Origin: Stichopus chloronotus
Lineage: Eukaryota > Echinodermata > Holothuroidea > Aspidochirotida > Stichopodidae
Length of the DNA stretch: 64,000 bases
Assembly: GCA_021234535.1 (NCBI GenBank)
Contig: CM037839.1
Location: 28,597,475 to 28,661,474 of the forward strand
Direction: 5' to 3'
Position 1 is the stretch's first letter; every line of letters begins with the position of its first letter. Under the pieces are notes generated by a model that was not told where the DNA came from, did not search any database, and saw nothing but the letters and a program-made list of their open reading frames with translations. The position numbers were made by a program, and so were the translations under genes. Positions 38,330 through 51,098 of the stretch are shown here, piece by piece.

Positions 38330-41300
38330 CTTCAGAGTGATAGAGAACAGAAAGAAAAAAATTAACAAACACCAAACTTTGACTTAGTATCCAACAAAGG
38401 CAATTCCAGAGTAAAGTACGAACTGCAACTTCACATGCATGAACACATCTGATTGTTCTGAACTCAGCAAAAAACAAATTGACACAAAGTGAAAGAACAA
38501 TGTGATACCTTGTCTGATGTTGATAATTTAATTGTACTGAATGGTATTTTGTCTTCTTCATTAATTCTTACTTATACTTTTTTCCTGTTTAGTCCTTTTC
38601 TACAATGGTTGCTAGCTTGAAAACAGTCTGTCCGTTTTTCTTGAGTCCCTCAAATTATTTCTAGCTCTTTTTTATCTACACCAATGTTCTTTATATGTTG
38701 ATATCGTTGTGAAATAAATGTGAATTTAAAAGAAATATATATATAATATATTATACTACTATAATATATTATAATATTATTATATAATATAAATATTTCT
38801 ATGTGTCACGATTGCCACATTTATAGCGTGTGTGTCACAATTGTCACATTTATAGCATATGGCATCTCATTGTGCACCATGTGCCAAATGCAAGAGGGGC
38901 AGTCTGCTGTGAAACATTTTCAAGAGTAGAGGTGTATTTCACTTATACCAGAGATTTTTGATCTATCACAACACACCACCCCTAAAAACAGAATCAGTAG
39001 CCCCTGGAAAAATTCCTACACAACTTACAGTGCCATACCAGGGTGCATGTGGATCTGATAAAAAGCTCTTTCTCCTTCAGCCATTAGCTCAATCCATTAC
39101 CAAAGGTTGTCTTTGCAGTAAGTATCAGGTTGGCGTTTAAATATCTTTCGAAAGTGAGCAATTTCACATGTTTTACACAGGAATGTAGGAAATGAACTTT
39201 TCATATTTCACAAATTAAAAGAAAATGAGATCAAAGTCTATCTAGCAGCAATATCTGCTATTAAACATCAATCTACATTTTGGCAAGTTTATAATATGAA
39301 AGAAATATGCACTATTTTCTAAATATGAGTGACATTTACCTCTTCACATGTTCAAATTCAGGACATGTAAAACTCTCTAAGTATCCCATGCTGGGTTTTG
39401 GAACCCAGGACAGATGTTTGGAAGAGACAAAACTTTGGAACAAGACAAAACTTTGGAATGAAGCAAAACTTATTACATTCATTTCAAGTCACATTACAGT
39501 GATGACAAGTCTCCGATGGGGCAATTTAAATGACAGACATCATCTGTTCAAACGCATGAAACAATGTTGACACTTTGAAGTTCTAGCTGAATTCAATTGC
39601 TAAGATATCTTCCTTAAAAGGTTTTCTTACTTTTAACTCTGGAGACCTCAATGACCTTTGACCTCCATGAAAAACAATAGGGATCACATACTCACAGTGG
39701 ACTACCAACACACCAACTCTGAAGTTCAAGCACCTTTCTCTTCTTGAGATACTGTCTTTTCAAGGTTTTTACACTATGTCCTCCAGTGACCTCACATGAC
39801 CTTTGACCTCCATGAAAATGATGGACATCATCTCCTCATTAGGTGCTACCAATGATAAGAGTTTGAAGTTCCAGCAACATTTAGTTGCTGAGGTATCTCC
39901 CTTAAAAGGTTTTCTAACTTTAAGCTCTGGTAACTTAAAATGACCTTTGACCTACATGAAAAACAACAAGGACCATCTACTCACAATGGACTACCAACAC
40001 ACCAACTTCCAAGTTCAAGCACCATTCCCTTCTTGAGATATCACGTTTACAAGCCAAGGCATCACATACACACACACACCATCACGATCGCATAGCTTCC
40101 TTCCCTGCCTTTGGCAAGGAATCAAAGTGATATCTTCATGACAACATCAACAGAAGCTAAAAAAAAGAGAAAACAACAAAAAGTGTCAAATGGAAGAAAC
40201 AGGAAGAACAATTCAGTCAAAAGGTTGGAACTGTAATTTACTTTGCATTTATTCCAGGATGAGAGGTATTCTCCTCCTACATACCTTCATGTTGTTGCTG
40301 GTCTACCTCTTCTGATAATGCTGCATCTTCAAAATTTGGCTCAAGATCTTTAACATCGAGACAAAATAAAAGATCCAAAGTTTGTATGTTAGGATCATTT
40401 TTACAATTTGTAGACACTTCTCCCTGGTCAAATTACCTTGATGAATACATGAGGTACTACATGAACATACTCTTTCCTTGTGTGGCTTGATTGTTAAAAC
40501 AGCGAAACCTCTTTCACTCAAGAAACAGTCATTGCAAATCCTTGTTTACAACGCAGTGTTGATCAAGCCCACTAACTAGTTTGCAAGATGATGTTGAATA
40601 ATAATGGACATAAAAGCAATGAATACCAGAGCAATTATGTTCACAACTGATTGTTTAAAAGTGAAATGTGGGAAATGCTACACAGTAATTTAAAATGTGT
40701 TCAATCATAAATCACTTGAAAACAAAAATATTGATGCAAAGTAAACAACTCTGTTTTACTATATGTGACATTGTGTCTTTCCTATCACTGACTTGTGCTT
40801 ACCTCTGCGTTGGAGCATAGCTAAAGTGAGAGTATTAAACAATTGCACTCTGTTATACTAGAGTTTGCATTTGTTATGTTAATAAGTTCACATAGTTTTG
40901 GTTCAGTGTTAAGTTGTACATCTGTTTGTTTTGTTGACTTGATCTTGGAGCGTTTTTTTTTTGCATGTTATAGTTCTCTTTTTGCCAGTCCTCTCACTTC
41001 CTGCTAACCATACTACCATCATATTGCAGTAATGAATTTTTGCTATGCTTAAGATTTCTATTCCAAATGTCTCTTTGTTCTAAACAGTTCCCCTATGTTC
41101 CTAAAAAAAGCTATCTTGTGCATGCTATCAATCAATAACAAGCCACTAGGCAACATGAATGTTACCTACATAACCAACCACCCTATGAACTAAATTTCTG
41201 GTTTTGGTCACAACCCAAAGGGTAACATATTTATTACAAACAGTGATAAAAGTCCTGGAGCATAACAGCTTCATTTCCGACAATCTAAACAGTCATGTTT

Positions 41301-44300
41301 AAATTTTTTCAACCTTTCACTAAATTGCACACTTTTTCACGATTTTTATTTCTTCCAAATTTTGGCAGTTGTTATGACATTTCGGATTTTGGCCAACAGG
41401 TGTATAAGTGCCATTTCATGCAAATATTCTATTCCCTATTCCGGTCCAAACTTACTAGAAAATCTCTGACAAGTGGTTTAAACCAGACCTACAAAGAGTA
41501 AACCTTGATTTGTACTCATCCATCCATTGAGTTGTGAAATACTTAAAGTCTCTATTTCTTTATTTAAGTAAATTTCATCACATTAACTCAGGTTGTATCT
41601 ATGTTTCAAGTATGTGCCAATCTCATGTACTTCTGGGAATTGACAAATTCTTAATGGAATGAAGGAAATCATAATCAAACAAACCTCGGAAACGAAAAAG
41701 CGGAAGCACACTACATTACTTTTAAGAAAAATAGCATTGAATGGAAAAAAAATGTAATCAGTAGGAACATTTGCTGATGGGTTACTTGACTGATGATATT
41801 GCGGCTTTGTCATTGTCATCCTATTTAAAGTCAAGTTACCAAAGTTCTTGTTTTTTGGAAGAGATTGTAGGTCGCAATATGCCTTTCATACTCACTGTCA
41901 CCTGTTTTGAACATTTTGTAATGGAATACTGTAAAACAAACAAATTTGATGCTAAACATATCTTGCGACACTTTTGCAACAATTATATTCCAGAGTTAGA
42001 TTCTCTAGGACCAGAGGTATTATATCCAGTGGTATTTTTTAACCACATGCACATATGCATGTAAATATTATATGTGTCATTCAGTCTCCCCGGTTGACAC
42101 TAAAGTCCTGTCTACAGGACCACACGTTTGTCCACAAACATCTCCATGCAAAGTTGCAAACATATGACATTGTTCATGGTTTCTCACTTGGAGCATGCAG
42201 CACCATGCACATGTGTGTGCAACTTTCATGTGCCATGAACTAGTCCCAAGCTTTCCTGACTTGAAGCGTCCTAAACTGTTGATTTTTTCTGAATAGCCCA
42301 GAAATGGATAATTATGCAAGTTTAGGCGACGATTTCTCCTAACAGGACCATACATAATGAAAATGATAAGATAAGATGGAAAAGTGTAGAAATGTTTTGC
42401 ACATTTGTTGGAAAGAAGAAACACAGCAGCTAAGAATTTAAACTCCGTCAAAGGTATTTTGTGTTGTTCAACTTTGTTGGGAAACTCATATACGTGATCA
42501 TTCGTTCATGAACATTGTCATACAGATTTAGATGTTTTGAATCAACCAATCTTGTAGGCAGGGCTCAACACTTCACTAAAATTACTCTTCCATGTAATTC
42601 CTCTCATCCATTAAAAACAGCTAATTATGCAGAGATAAACCCAAAAGGTGCACTTGACCAGTCAGTAATGATGTTCTCTTTATACATATATCCAGCACGC
42701 ATCACTGCTCTGCACACATATTAACCATTTCTATCTCCTATGTAGAAGCTAATGTACCAAGCATTACATGAAGAACAGATACATGGTTGCAGAACTAGTC
42801 AGTAAAAGATTAACAACAGATTTAGGCAGAGTAGCCAAAATCAGTTATGCAGCTTGAGGCAGTCCAATAACAACATAACTGCATTTACTAAAACGGCATC
42901 CGACAGGGAATGAAAAGAACTATTGTTAGGCCACTTGCTGGCCTCACTACCATAGAAAGAACATGTGAACTAAACCTCTGAGCTGTGGCTGGATTTGCTT
43001 AGAAACTACAAAGTAATCCTCCTTGCCAAAGCAACACAATAGATGCTTCACCAGCAGTCCGGCCCAGCACTGGGATAGCACCATGGACTATTAGTAATAG
43101 TGGCACGCGTGCATGCTTGCAGAAAAGCACTCCGTTGTCGTGTTTGCTCTGGTTCTATTATTCGCTCCGGCCATGCACCGATGTGTACAATCTGCACTGT
43201 TTCATGACAGTCAAGCATGTAACTTCAAAAATTTTATTGGAACTCCAGAAGCTAAATGTGGATTACCGCAAAGAGAGAGTATACACACTTGATGTGTTGT
43301 GTGACTGTTTTCCTTTCTGATTTGTTGAAATAGTTAAATTGTTTTCCTCCTTGTTGTATCTCCCTAACGTATGTGTTAATTAAGCGGTGTCTGCCTTGCT
43401 ACAGAGTTTCACCGGCCACAATGGGATCGCTTGCGCAATACTGTACAGCTAGCGAGGGCATGGTTACTATTACAGGGTCAGAGTAGTCCATTATGTATAC
43501 GGTACACATCAGTGCACATGCACGCTCGCACAGCAATAAAGCCTTCGGAAAGATCCATCAACGTCATATTTTGATAAAAACTGCAAGAATTCTACAAACG
43601 GTGGATAAACCACTCAAAACACATACGATAGCAATGCATGATAATGAAACAACTAAAGGGAACGGGAAGACGATTTTTAGCAAGTTTTGTGAGTCCCAAA
43701 ATGGCATCATCAAATGAGTTATGCGATGTTATGGCAGCCTATTGAATACTCATTTAACTCATCAACTTGTAAATACATTGCAAACGTCACACAAATCGAC
43801 CAACCATTATCAACCTTTTTCATGCATCACTCGATTTTGATATTATGAATCAATGAATGAAATAATTTGAACTGACTATGGCATGAGTCACTTTGCAGCA
43901 CACACTGGTCATGATGTCATATGTGTGGAACTTTTGTGATGACTGTTCTAAGCAATAAGGACTTTGCACCTGCTGAATCAACTGATAAAAGCCCCTGATT
44001 GGTTCTTGCACAGAAGTTACTTTTAAACTTTTTTCCAGGAAGGTGGGAGATGTGGACAAAAACAAGTCTCCTGTTAAAACCAGTAAGAGTTGACAAGTTT
44101 GCAGAGGGTGTATCCATGTTCAATAAGTCACACAACATCAACTTTTTCTACTGAGATAGGCATCGAACAGCATCGGAAGTTGAAAACTGATTCTCAAGGA
44201 TAACAACTGGCAATACTATAGCTATAGACATTTTCAATAGGTAGGCATAAGTTTGGTTGTGCTATTTTTGTCTTCTTTCATTTGGCTTGTACCATCTGTT

Positions 44301-47300
44301 TATGGCTGGCTGAATGGGGTTGGGGTACATTTTGCTGTATGCTATTTCAACATCCAACCCATCCATATGAAGGAACTTTGTGTGAGAAAAGTGTTGATCC
44401 AATTGTTCAGAATGATACAATTACACACAAGGAATATTTTTGCTATAGGTCTTTCTACAGTGGCCTACACCACCTCAGTGATTCATAGACCACATATTGT
44501 CATCACTCAAAATTCACCAATCAATGTTTACTTCTACCCATCCAGTCTTTCTTACCGTCATTTATACTTCCCACAATGTACTTTCCTTGTCCAAGGTTAA
44601 CTGCAGCATGCTGAATGGTAATTTGCAACTTTTTCAAACAGTCTACACTGTGCTGTTTTCTACTCTTAAAGTTATCTATTTGATTGAATTAATCATCTGT
44701 TCAGCATGTGCACCACTCACCTATTGAACTTATTTTATGGAAAATACTGAGCCCATCGACTACCTGGATCAATGAAACCGTACCACTAGTTTTGAGAAGG
44801 GTAACTTCTACCTTATTGATGTAGGCCTCCAATAGCTTTTGTCACAAACTGACAACATAATATTTGTAGATATCACATTAAATGGGTAAGGCTATTTGAC
44901 AAGTGTCATGCAGTATTTCAGTATCAAATTTGTAACAGTTGAGATCCAAGTAGTTTTGGATTACAATGACAATATGTTTTTAAAACTGGTGTATGTGTAT
45001 GTTGAGATAGTTACTCCAAAACTAAATCCACTCATTTTTTATCAACCTTTGGTAGACCACACTTAATCTACGGGGAGCCACAGTTGTTACAAGTGCCTCA
45101 GTATTGACTGAAGACTGGTGCTGAGTTCCCTAACTTTACATTCATGCCCATCATGACTTATCTACATAAACTAATCATAAACATATGGCATACACCTATC
45201 CATTAATTTCATTGATGAGACATTGTGTGAGTTTGCGAGGTCTCACTGTTTGTCTTGGTGGCCTAGCCTGCAGCTTAATGTAACTTCGATTAGCCTATGC
45301 AGTATTAAAAAACTGGGAACTTTTGTTCTACAGTGTCTGTCAAGGCAGCGGCTCATACACACCCACATATCCTTTGGTAAAATTAGGGTATCATGCCAAG
45401 GCTAGGCCTGTACTGAGTGTTAAGTAATGCCTACTATTTGGCCTAGCCAAGGCCTGTGTAAAAATAAGTTAAGCCTAACGTTAGAAACGTTAAAAAAAAG
45501 TTATGGTGAAAATGGTGGGCCTACGCCCTAACTTTAACAACTTGAGTTACAGTTTACCTAGGCTGGGTACGTTACTTGTTTGGTGGAGCTAGTAACCCTA
45601 GCCTAGTCCTTAAACAAGACTTTTAATTACGCTAACACCGTCAACTGACTACTTAGTAAAGTACTAGGCCTGTCTTTTGGCCTATAACTTGAGCTAGCCT
45701 TTATAGTAACATCCGCACAAGGTCTGCGCCGTACTTGACAACAACGTTACTCAAAAGCGACTTGACAAGTCTGCATTACACACATGCACGTAAGCAACTA
45801 AAAAGTAAACACCCTTTAGGCTAAGTTAGTTGTCAAGTTTGAAAATCTAGCAAGCCAATTCATTCACAAATGCAGGTATATTAAGTGCCACAAATATGAG
45901 CACCCACCAGGAGCTCCTTGCCTACATACTTTCTAAGTGATACAAACAATAACACACTACGTATGTACGGTTTCCAGTCAAAATTTAGCCTGAGGGGTGA
46001 ACTAGTACTGCCTTTGGGGCAAACTGGTAAATAGCTTGGAGCAAACTGCTTGGGGTGATCTCGCGAGGGGGGCGAAATGACAGGTTACCGTACATACATG
46101 TTCACAATTATGCCAGTACTGGGTTGGTCTGTTTGAACCAGCTAGCTCTTCATACACACATAATGCCCTTAGCACTAGTATTCATGGTATGTATAGATTC
46201 ACAGTTAGTAAAACCAACGTTGAATAATAAGGACAAAAAAACATCACATGAAATTTGCGTGTGGCCTATTCCCTTCTTCTTCTACATTCAATTCATTGGG
46301 CCTTGTCATCTTAGGTTGACTTTCGTGTTTTATACTTCAGTGCACTGCAAGGTCTCTCAATAATGAATGCATGAATAGCACCGTAATCTGTGCACAAAGG
46401 CATGTTGTTGTGGCAGTCAGCTGCGTCCTTCTTATCACTCCGGCATGGGCAGTTGTGAGTTAATCCTACGGAGGTTAGCTGCCCATGAAAACGGCGGCCC
46501 TCCAGCTATTATATAGACATCTGTAGGCAAGCAGACGCTGTTAGACGCATAGCTAATGTTGGCTACGGTGCCTTACCCCCTTTCAGTGTACTTGTGACCA
46601 CTAAGGTATGAACAGGAATGTTTCCGGCATGTAGCTAAGCACATCTAAGGCCGACCTCAGGTCTAGTTAGATATGACTGACCCACTGAGTTACATGTTCA
46701 ACAGTGTTGGTAATGTAGTCTAATGTTGTAACAATGTTTAGCTTGTGCACATAGATAGACTCCACAAAACAATAGTCATCATTACTGGACTGGACAAGAA
46801 CACCTTTGACACCAATGGAATATTATAATATGAAATTCACCCTTTCTTTGTAATACACAAAGCATAATGCATATTCAAGAATTTGCTTTAGAAAGACTTA
46901 TGTGCCTTAGAAGAAACAGTAGGACAGGTAACTATGAGGGGAAACTCCACATTTATTTCTATGTAACCTTTCTTCCGGCATGTTTACAGATCATTCAGAG
47001 GAAGAGCACACAGAGGCTTATGCATTGCCTTTCCTAAAACTACTTTTAAGAATCCACTTAATTGGTGATGTAGTGGAGGAGTGTGATGGAGATTAGATTT
47101 CTCTGATTATTTCATACCTTCGTGACTTTTATCTTCTTCCTTTTGAGATTCAGGAGACTGAGATGAAGACATCAAATCATCTGCAGATACGTTAACAACA
47201 AGCTCATCTGACGTATTGGTTCCAACATGGACTGAGTCTTGAGGAATTACATCATTTAAATCTGCTTCATCCTCCTCCTCCTCCTTGATCTGAGGTACCA

Positions 47301-50300
47301 CCTCTGGCATGTCACTCCCAACCTCTTCTTCCTTTTTGTAATTTCTCTCTTGTTCTGATTGAGGTAGATCCTCATGGTCCTGAGACTGTTCTTGCTGTGC
47401 CTGAGTTTCTTCCTCGTTACCAGATTCGTCTGTATCACTGGAAGAGAGCATCTCTTCCCCTGTCAAAAAAATAAATGTCATAAATGAAACATAAATGAAA
47501 CAAGGAGATGAATGCAATCACAAACCATCATTTAGGGTAAGCAATCTTCACACAAGAGTTGAAAACTGAAGTACCCCCTCACAGACATTGGTCTGTTATT
47601 GTAAGCATGGGGCAGACTAAATCAGAATGCAGTCTTAACTTTTTTCTTCCAGAATAGAAGCTTTATATTAAATTTATCAAATGAGAAGTGAGGGGATTTT
47701 TAATAGGTTTCTAACATTTCACCGCTGGATAACTGTGTAAAATCATAAACCATGCCCACACGTATCAAAAGAGGCAAAAGTATTGATGCACTGGACTCTA
47801 GAGAAGTTTTTTTCTTTTTTTCATCTCTCTCCTTGTTTTCACTTGTTGACTATTTTTCTTTGTTGTGTATTTTGTACTTGCAGTATTTTTGAGGAGGACT
47901 CATACAACAGGCTCCATGGAGCTTCCTCTGATTTTCTCCAGAGTTATTGGTTTTATCTGTACTTATGTTCTTATTTGTATGAACACAGTCTTGAAATGTG
48001 ACTTGTACAAATGTTTGCAAAATGAAAGGAGTAATTCAGTCATTGACATGGTGACATAATTATGGACAGGAAACTTTTCAATATCTTAATACCATTATAC
48101 ATATATATAGGAATATCAAAAATACACTCCATAGTCACTCATATAAAAAAGATAAATAGTAGAGATCTGAGCATGTGCAGTTACGCTAGAGATCTGAGCA
48201 TGTGCAGTTGAATGGTAAGACCACAAGGTCATGCAGCTTTGTTTAACTTTATCTTAAGAGGAACTCTCTCCACCAACAGGATAACTTAGCATAATGATAC
48301 TTTTTACTGTTCTATCAGTTAAACATAACAGTTTTGCCCTTAGCTTTGTTAAATACTGATTGGAAAGTTGGGCTTCACTACAAGCCTGAAAATGTGTGAC
48401 ATAAGATCAACAAATGTTGTTCAAAGCTTTTTTTTACACTTTTTGTTCTCCTAGCAAGGGATTTGGGATGCAACGACTCTTCAGTTCACCAATTACGGAA
48501 GCCCCTTAAATACTTACATTGAGTAAGATAGGTAGCTGTAATTGAGATGGAGATACGACAGACATGTAATTACTGCTAATACTTTAAGATCCACCAAGAA
48601 GCTGTGTACTTGGCTCAAAGGTATTGTCCTTTATTCTGCAGTTCCAGGTCAATATCATTTATGGAGCAAAATCATTTATTCCTTAAACAACTACCTCCCA
48701 CAGAATAAGGCTTTGAAATGTAGGTTTATGCCATTCCCTGTTGAAACTAGGTATGTCACCAAATAAGAGATCAGAACCATGCTTTAACTCATACTGTGCA
48801 CTATAGCAATCACAATGAACAGAGCAGGTTTTTCGGTACTACATGACCGATCAATTTCTAGCACCAGTCTCGTAGTCCGAATATTTACTAACTTCATGAT
48901 CAGAATTTTGAGGAATTTACAGAGAGAGACACTACAAGTGATGGTTGTGAATTAGTTTAAATGATGGCTTACCAGCTAGTACATGAAATATCCTCTTCTT
49001 GGACATACCCTCTAGCTGGCCCAGACACAATGCTTTGATAACTTCCATGGAGCATTCCTACATATGGCAGGATTAACAAAAAATATAATGCCCCTTTTAA
49101 AGCAATAACTTTTTGTAATAATGCAGAAAAGACCAAATTGAATTCCAAATTAAATTCCGTTTCAAAGCCATTATTCAGTAATAGTGTCACCATATTCAGC
49201 AGCAACCTCATCAGCAGTACAGATGCCCCAACCATTGCACCATCTGTTTCCTCTGATTTAACGAAAGACACTTTTGTAATTTTCAATACATCTCATACTA
49301 ACTTGGTATCAATCTGTGTTTTATTGACAGAACACTGCCCAAGCAGGTATTTTATATCTCAATATATTCTGTACTGACAGAACACTATGCCATCATTCAG
49401 AACATTTGTTATCATCATAATATCATGTGAATCTGATTGTTACAAAGAAAAAAAAAACAAACACAGTTTCTAATCTTCAGTAGACCTAACAAGATGGTAA
49501 CAAGTGACAGAACACTTCCAATCCTTTATAAATCTATTACCCTGGTATCTGTGCACCACTGATACCTTCTGATATCATGGAATCATATTTATTTTTTTTC
49601 TTGAAGAACACATCTTTTCATAAGGGTTGCTGATCTATTCTTTCCTGACAGAACACTTTTCTAATTTTCAAGACATATAACGTCATGGTATCAATAATGT
49701 TCCTTACTGACAGAACACCACTTTTCATCTTCAATGCAATGCGCATCTTGTGATGAATTGTGTCTTTAGTGGTGGAGCATTATTCTAACCTTCAATACAT
49801 TGGGCATCATGGTATCAATCTGTTCTTTACTGACAGACTGGAAGGCTTGTTGCAGCATCTCTTCTCGATCATAGATATAGTGGCCGATAGAGAAGAGGGA
49901 TTTGGTCAAGTCTAAATCTGACTTCTCTTCTTCTTGCTTTTGGGTATAATTAGATGTATTTTCCTCACTGTCTCTGATCTTGAAGATGAAAAAAAGAACA
50001 ACCAAAATGAATAGAATCAGTAAGAGTTTCTGCATTCCTTCTTAGTACCAACCAGCAATATGCCAGCATTTAATATCTGGGTAGAGAGAAAACAAGGTGA
50101 TAAAAATATAAACCCTGCCGCTGTTAGTCTTGTACTGCACTGTCCTCAATTACCCCTGCTACAAGACCACAAAATACTACTTCACTAGGACCAATACATC
50201 ACAAACATAGATCCAATGAGAAGATCATGAATGATACTGGAGTTGTGAAACTATTTTGTATTGTCTTTATTGCAAACTTACAGCTCATTTAACGATTTAA

Positions 50301-51098
50301 ATGAATAACACAGAGAAATAGTAATAGAAATCACACAGGATAATCATGCATGACCATTGGTAACCACAAACAAGTAACCACTGACATGTAGAATAACCAC
50401 TGAAAACTAAAGGAACTACACAACGCACAAGTTTAGTATTTGAAACAATTAAACAAACAAGCAAGCAACAATTGGTTAACCAGAAATCTTTGAAATCCTG
50501 CAAGGGGGATAAGGCCTCCATGTTTCAGGAGACAGAACCCCAAGCCTTTCACCATTGGCCAAGTCATCTGTCAGACTGATTTGTAATATCGTTTGAGTGG
50601 ATGCGCCCACCTGAGAACAATAGGCAATACCTGGAAGCATTACGTTGCAATGGTCACATCTTGAAATGAAGAAAATCTGAACTACAAACTGCCATGTCTT
50701 CTTGCCAGGTTATTTTTAGGGTCGGGATATTTTTTAGGAACACAGCTTCCATGCCCAATGAACATTATACAGGGCGGCGGCCATAGAGATGATTAAAGCC
50801 ATCAATGCAGACAATAATCTATAAAGACTTTCATTATACCAACCCTTCTTGACAAAAATTTTAATATACCAACTGGGAAATTGGTCCTTCCGCCCAGTTT
50901 TTTTATTTTCTTTATTTCTAAAATGTATAAAGTTTGTAATGAAAAGTTTACTTTTTCTTTCTTCAGCTTGGTGCTTTTTAACTTCTTCTTTCTCCCACTA
51001 ACCACATCCTTTTTCTTTCGCTTGGTGGCAAATTTTTCGCTTCTTTCTGACTGCGTCGAGTCTGGAAGCATAGCCGTTGCATTGATTATTTCATTCAT
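37557..51098 (-). CDS. CAAP1: CAAP1-like caspase activity and apoptosis inhibitor 1, six coding exons
   Basis: This is the spliced gene model: 147+189+85+342+63+773 = 1599 nt, or 532 residues plus stop. Seen: every junction has GT donor and AG acceptor, and the phases agree (0,0,1,1,1). Two blocks match the vertebrate CAAP1 family as I remember it. One is the core helical region (residues about 70-141), with LDLTKSL, then REEMLQQAF, PNVLK, ECSMEVIKALC and LEGMSKKRI. The other is the C-terminal signature LELELRARAIRSLMK, ending about 10 residues before the stop. Between them lies an acidic, Ser/Glu-rich, probably disordered linker with a basic stretch at residues 284-293 that could be a nuclear localisation signal. 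Known: human CAAP1, about 361 residues, is described as an anti-apoptotic protein acting on caspase activation. This protein is longer, mainly in the linker. Inference: single-copy housekeeping-type ortholog. The family assignment is strong; the function in this organism is inferred. Confidence 0.93.
38735..38796. repeat. AT-rich low-complexity tract
   Basis: 'tatataatatattata' style sequence with palindromic character inside CAAP1 intron 5. Confidence 0.85.
38803..38870. repeat. Two-copy tandem duplication, about 30 bp
   Basis: 'tgtcacgattgccacattta' with 'tagcgtg' is followed by 'tgtcacaattgtcacattta' with 'tagcata'. Confidence 0.8.
39590..40150. repeat. About 145-bp repeat with three DR1-like motifs, in CAAP1 intron 5
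   Basis: Three 13-mers TGACCTTTGACCT lie at 39652-39664, 39797-39809 and 39941-39953, spaced 145 and 144 bp. The surrounding sequence is also repeated ('gaagttcaagcacc', 'cttaaaaggttttc', 'gactaccaacacaccaact'), so this is a tandem repeat of about three diverged units. It ends in a CA run (about 40065-40080) and a short imperfect palindrome near 40090-40130. Known: AGGTCAAAGGTCA is the DR1 element bound by HNF4/PPAR-RXR type nuclear receptors. Binding here is inference only; the motif may simply be part of a repeat family. Confidence 0.75.
40285..40347 (-). CDS. CAAP1: CAAP1 coding exon 5 (residues 255-276)
   Basis: This 63-nt exon is phase 1 at both ends. The acceptor is GATGTTAAAG|ATCTTG and the donor is CATGAAG|GTATGT, a strong match. 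It encodes DLEPNFEDAALSEEV followed by DQQQHE, continuing the acidic linker. It has no recognisable homology of its own. The case rests on good splice sites, correct phase on both sides, matching composition, and position between exons 4 and 6. Because it is phase 1/1 and divisible by three, it could be skipped without changing the frame. Confidence 0.75.
40348..47117 (-). other. CAAP1: CAAP1 intron 4 (6.8 kb)
   Basis: The largest intron of the gene. Frames inside (for example 41771-42064, 42077-42451, 44253-44600) are not recognisable. A CpG-richer segment at about 45700-46560 contains 'attatatagac' near 46507 and could be an internal promoter, but nothing confirms this. Confidence 0.6.
47118..47459 (-). 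CDS. CAAP1: CAAP1 coding exon 4 (acidic linker, residues 141-255)
   Basis: The exon is 342 nt, phase 1 to phase 1, with acceptor TTTTGACAG|GGGAAG and donor CACGAAG|GTATGA. It encodes a Glu/Gln/Ser/Asp-rich, low-complexity segment starting EEMLSSSDTDESG. The opening SSSDTDE resembles acidophilic kinase (CK2-type) target sites. In the vertebrate protein an acidic stretch also directly follows the core domain (MDSDMEEE), so position and composition agree although residues do not align. Probably disordered. Confidence 0.88.
48161..48209. repeat. Exact 22-bp direct repeat
   Basis: 'agagatctgagcatgtgcag' plus 'tt' occurs at 48161-48182 and 48188-48209, in CAAP1 intron 3. Confidence 0.92.
48973..49057 (-). 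CDS. CAAP1: CAAP1 coding exon 3 (residues 113-141, second half of the core domain)
   Basis: This 85-nt exon is too short to appear as an open frame of its own. It has acceptor CATATGTAG|GAATGC and donor GCTG|GTAAGC. It starts in phase 0 and ends in phase 1. The translation, ECSMEVIKALC then LEGMSKKRIFHVLA plus a split Gly, follows directly on PNVLK of exon 2. It matches the vertebrate pattern NCSIEEIKKLC followed by LELLSEKKILKILEG residue for residue in length. The exact length match and correct phase on both sides make this exon secure despite its size. Confidence 0.93.
49058..49789 (-). repeat. CAAP1 intron 2 with decayed tandem copies of the exon 2 3' end
   Basis: On the plus strand the 3' part of exon 2 (49779-49840) reads as the best-preserved unit of an array with a spacing of about 62 bp. 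Related units lie at 49271-49335, 49343-49385, 49465-49515, 49632-49656, 49657-49718 and, weakly, 49719-49775. Shared words are 'ttcaatacat', 'ggtatcaat' and 'tactgacagaacac'. The bases matching the exon 2 splice donor are changed in the best copies, so they would not serve as donors. The repeat explains why much of this intron looks exon-like without being coding. Confidence 0.7.
49790..49978 (-). CDS. CAAP1: CAAP1 coding exon 2 (residues 50-112, first half of the core domain)
   Basis: The exon is 189 nt and phase 0 at both ends. The acceptor is CTTCAAG|ATC and the donor is TTGAAG|GTTAGA. It encodes a short acidic lead, then LDLTKSLFSIG, a Tyr-rich turn, REEMLQQAF, and ends PNVLK. This aligns with the vertebrate CAAP1 segment that has LDLTVSL, KEMLQQCF and PDVLK at the same spacing. 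It is the most diagnostic exon for identifying the gene. The donor, with T at +3, is weaker than the others in the gene. Decayed copies of the 3' end of this exon fill the next intron. Confidence 0.93.

Noticed and set aside
38330..38561. N-terminal 77 residues of the long open frame ending at 37557
   Set aside because: An acceptor at 38330-38331 in the right phase and the hydrophobic, non-CAAP1 composition upstream show this is intron read-through.
47256..47438. 60-codon Arg/Lys-rich minus-strand frame
   Set aside because: Shadow frame of the acidic CAAP1 exon 4.
48969..49286. 105-codon minus-strand frame with a hydrophobic sequence
   Set aside because: It overlaps CAAP1 exon 3 in a different frame; only 48973-49057 in the other frame is coding.
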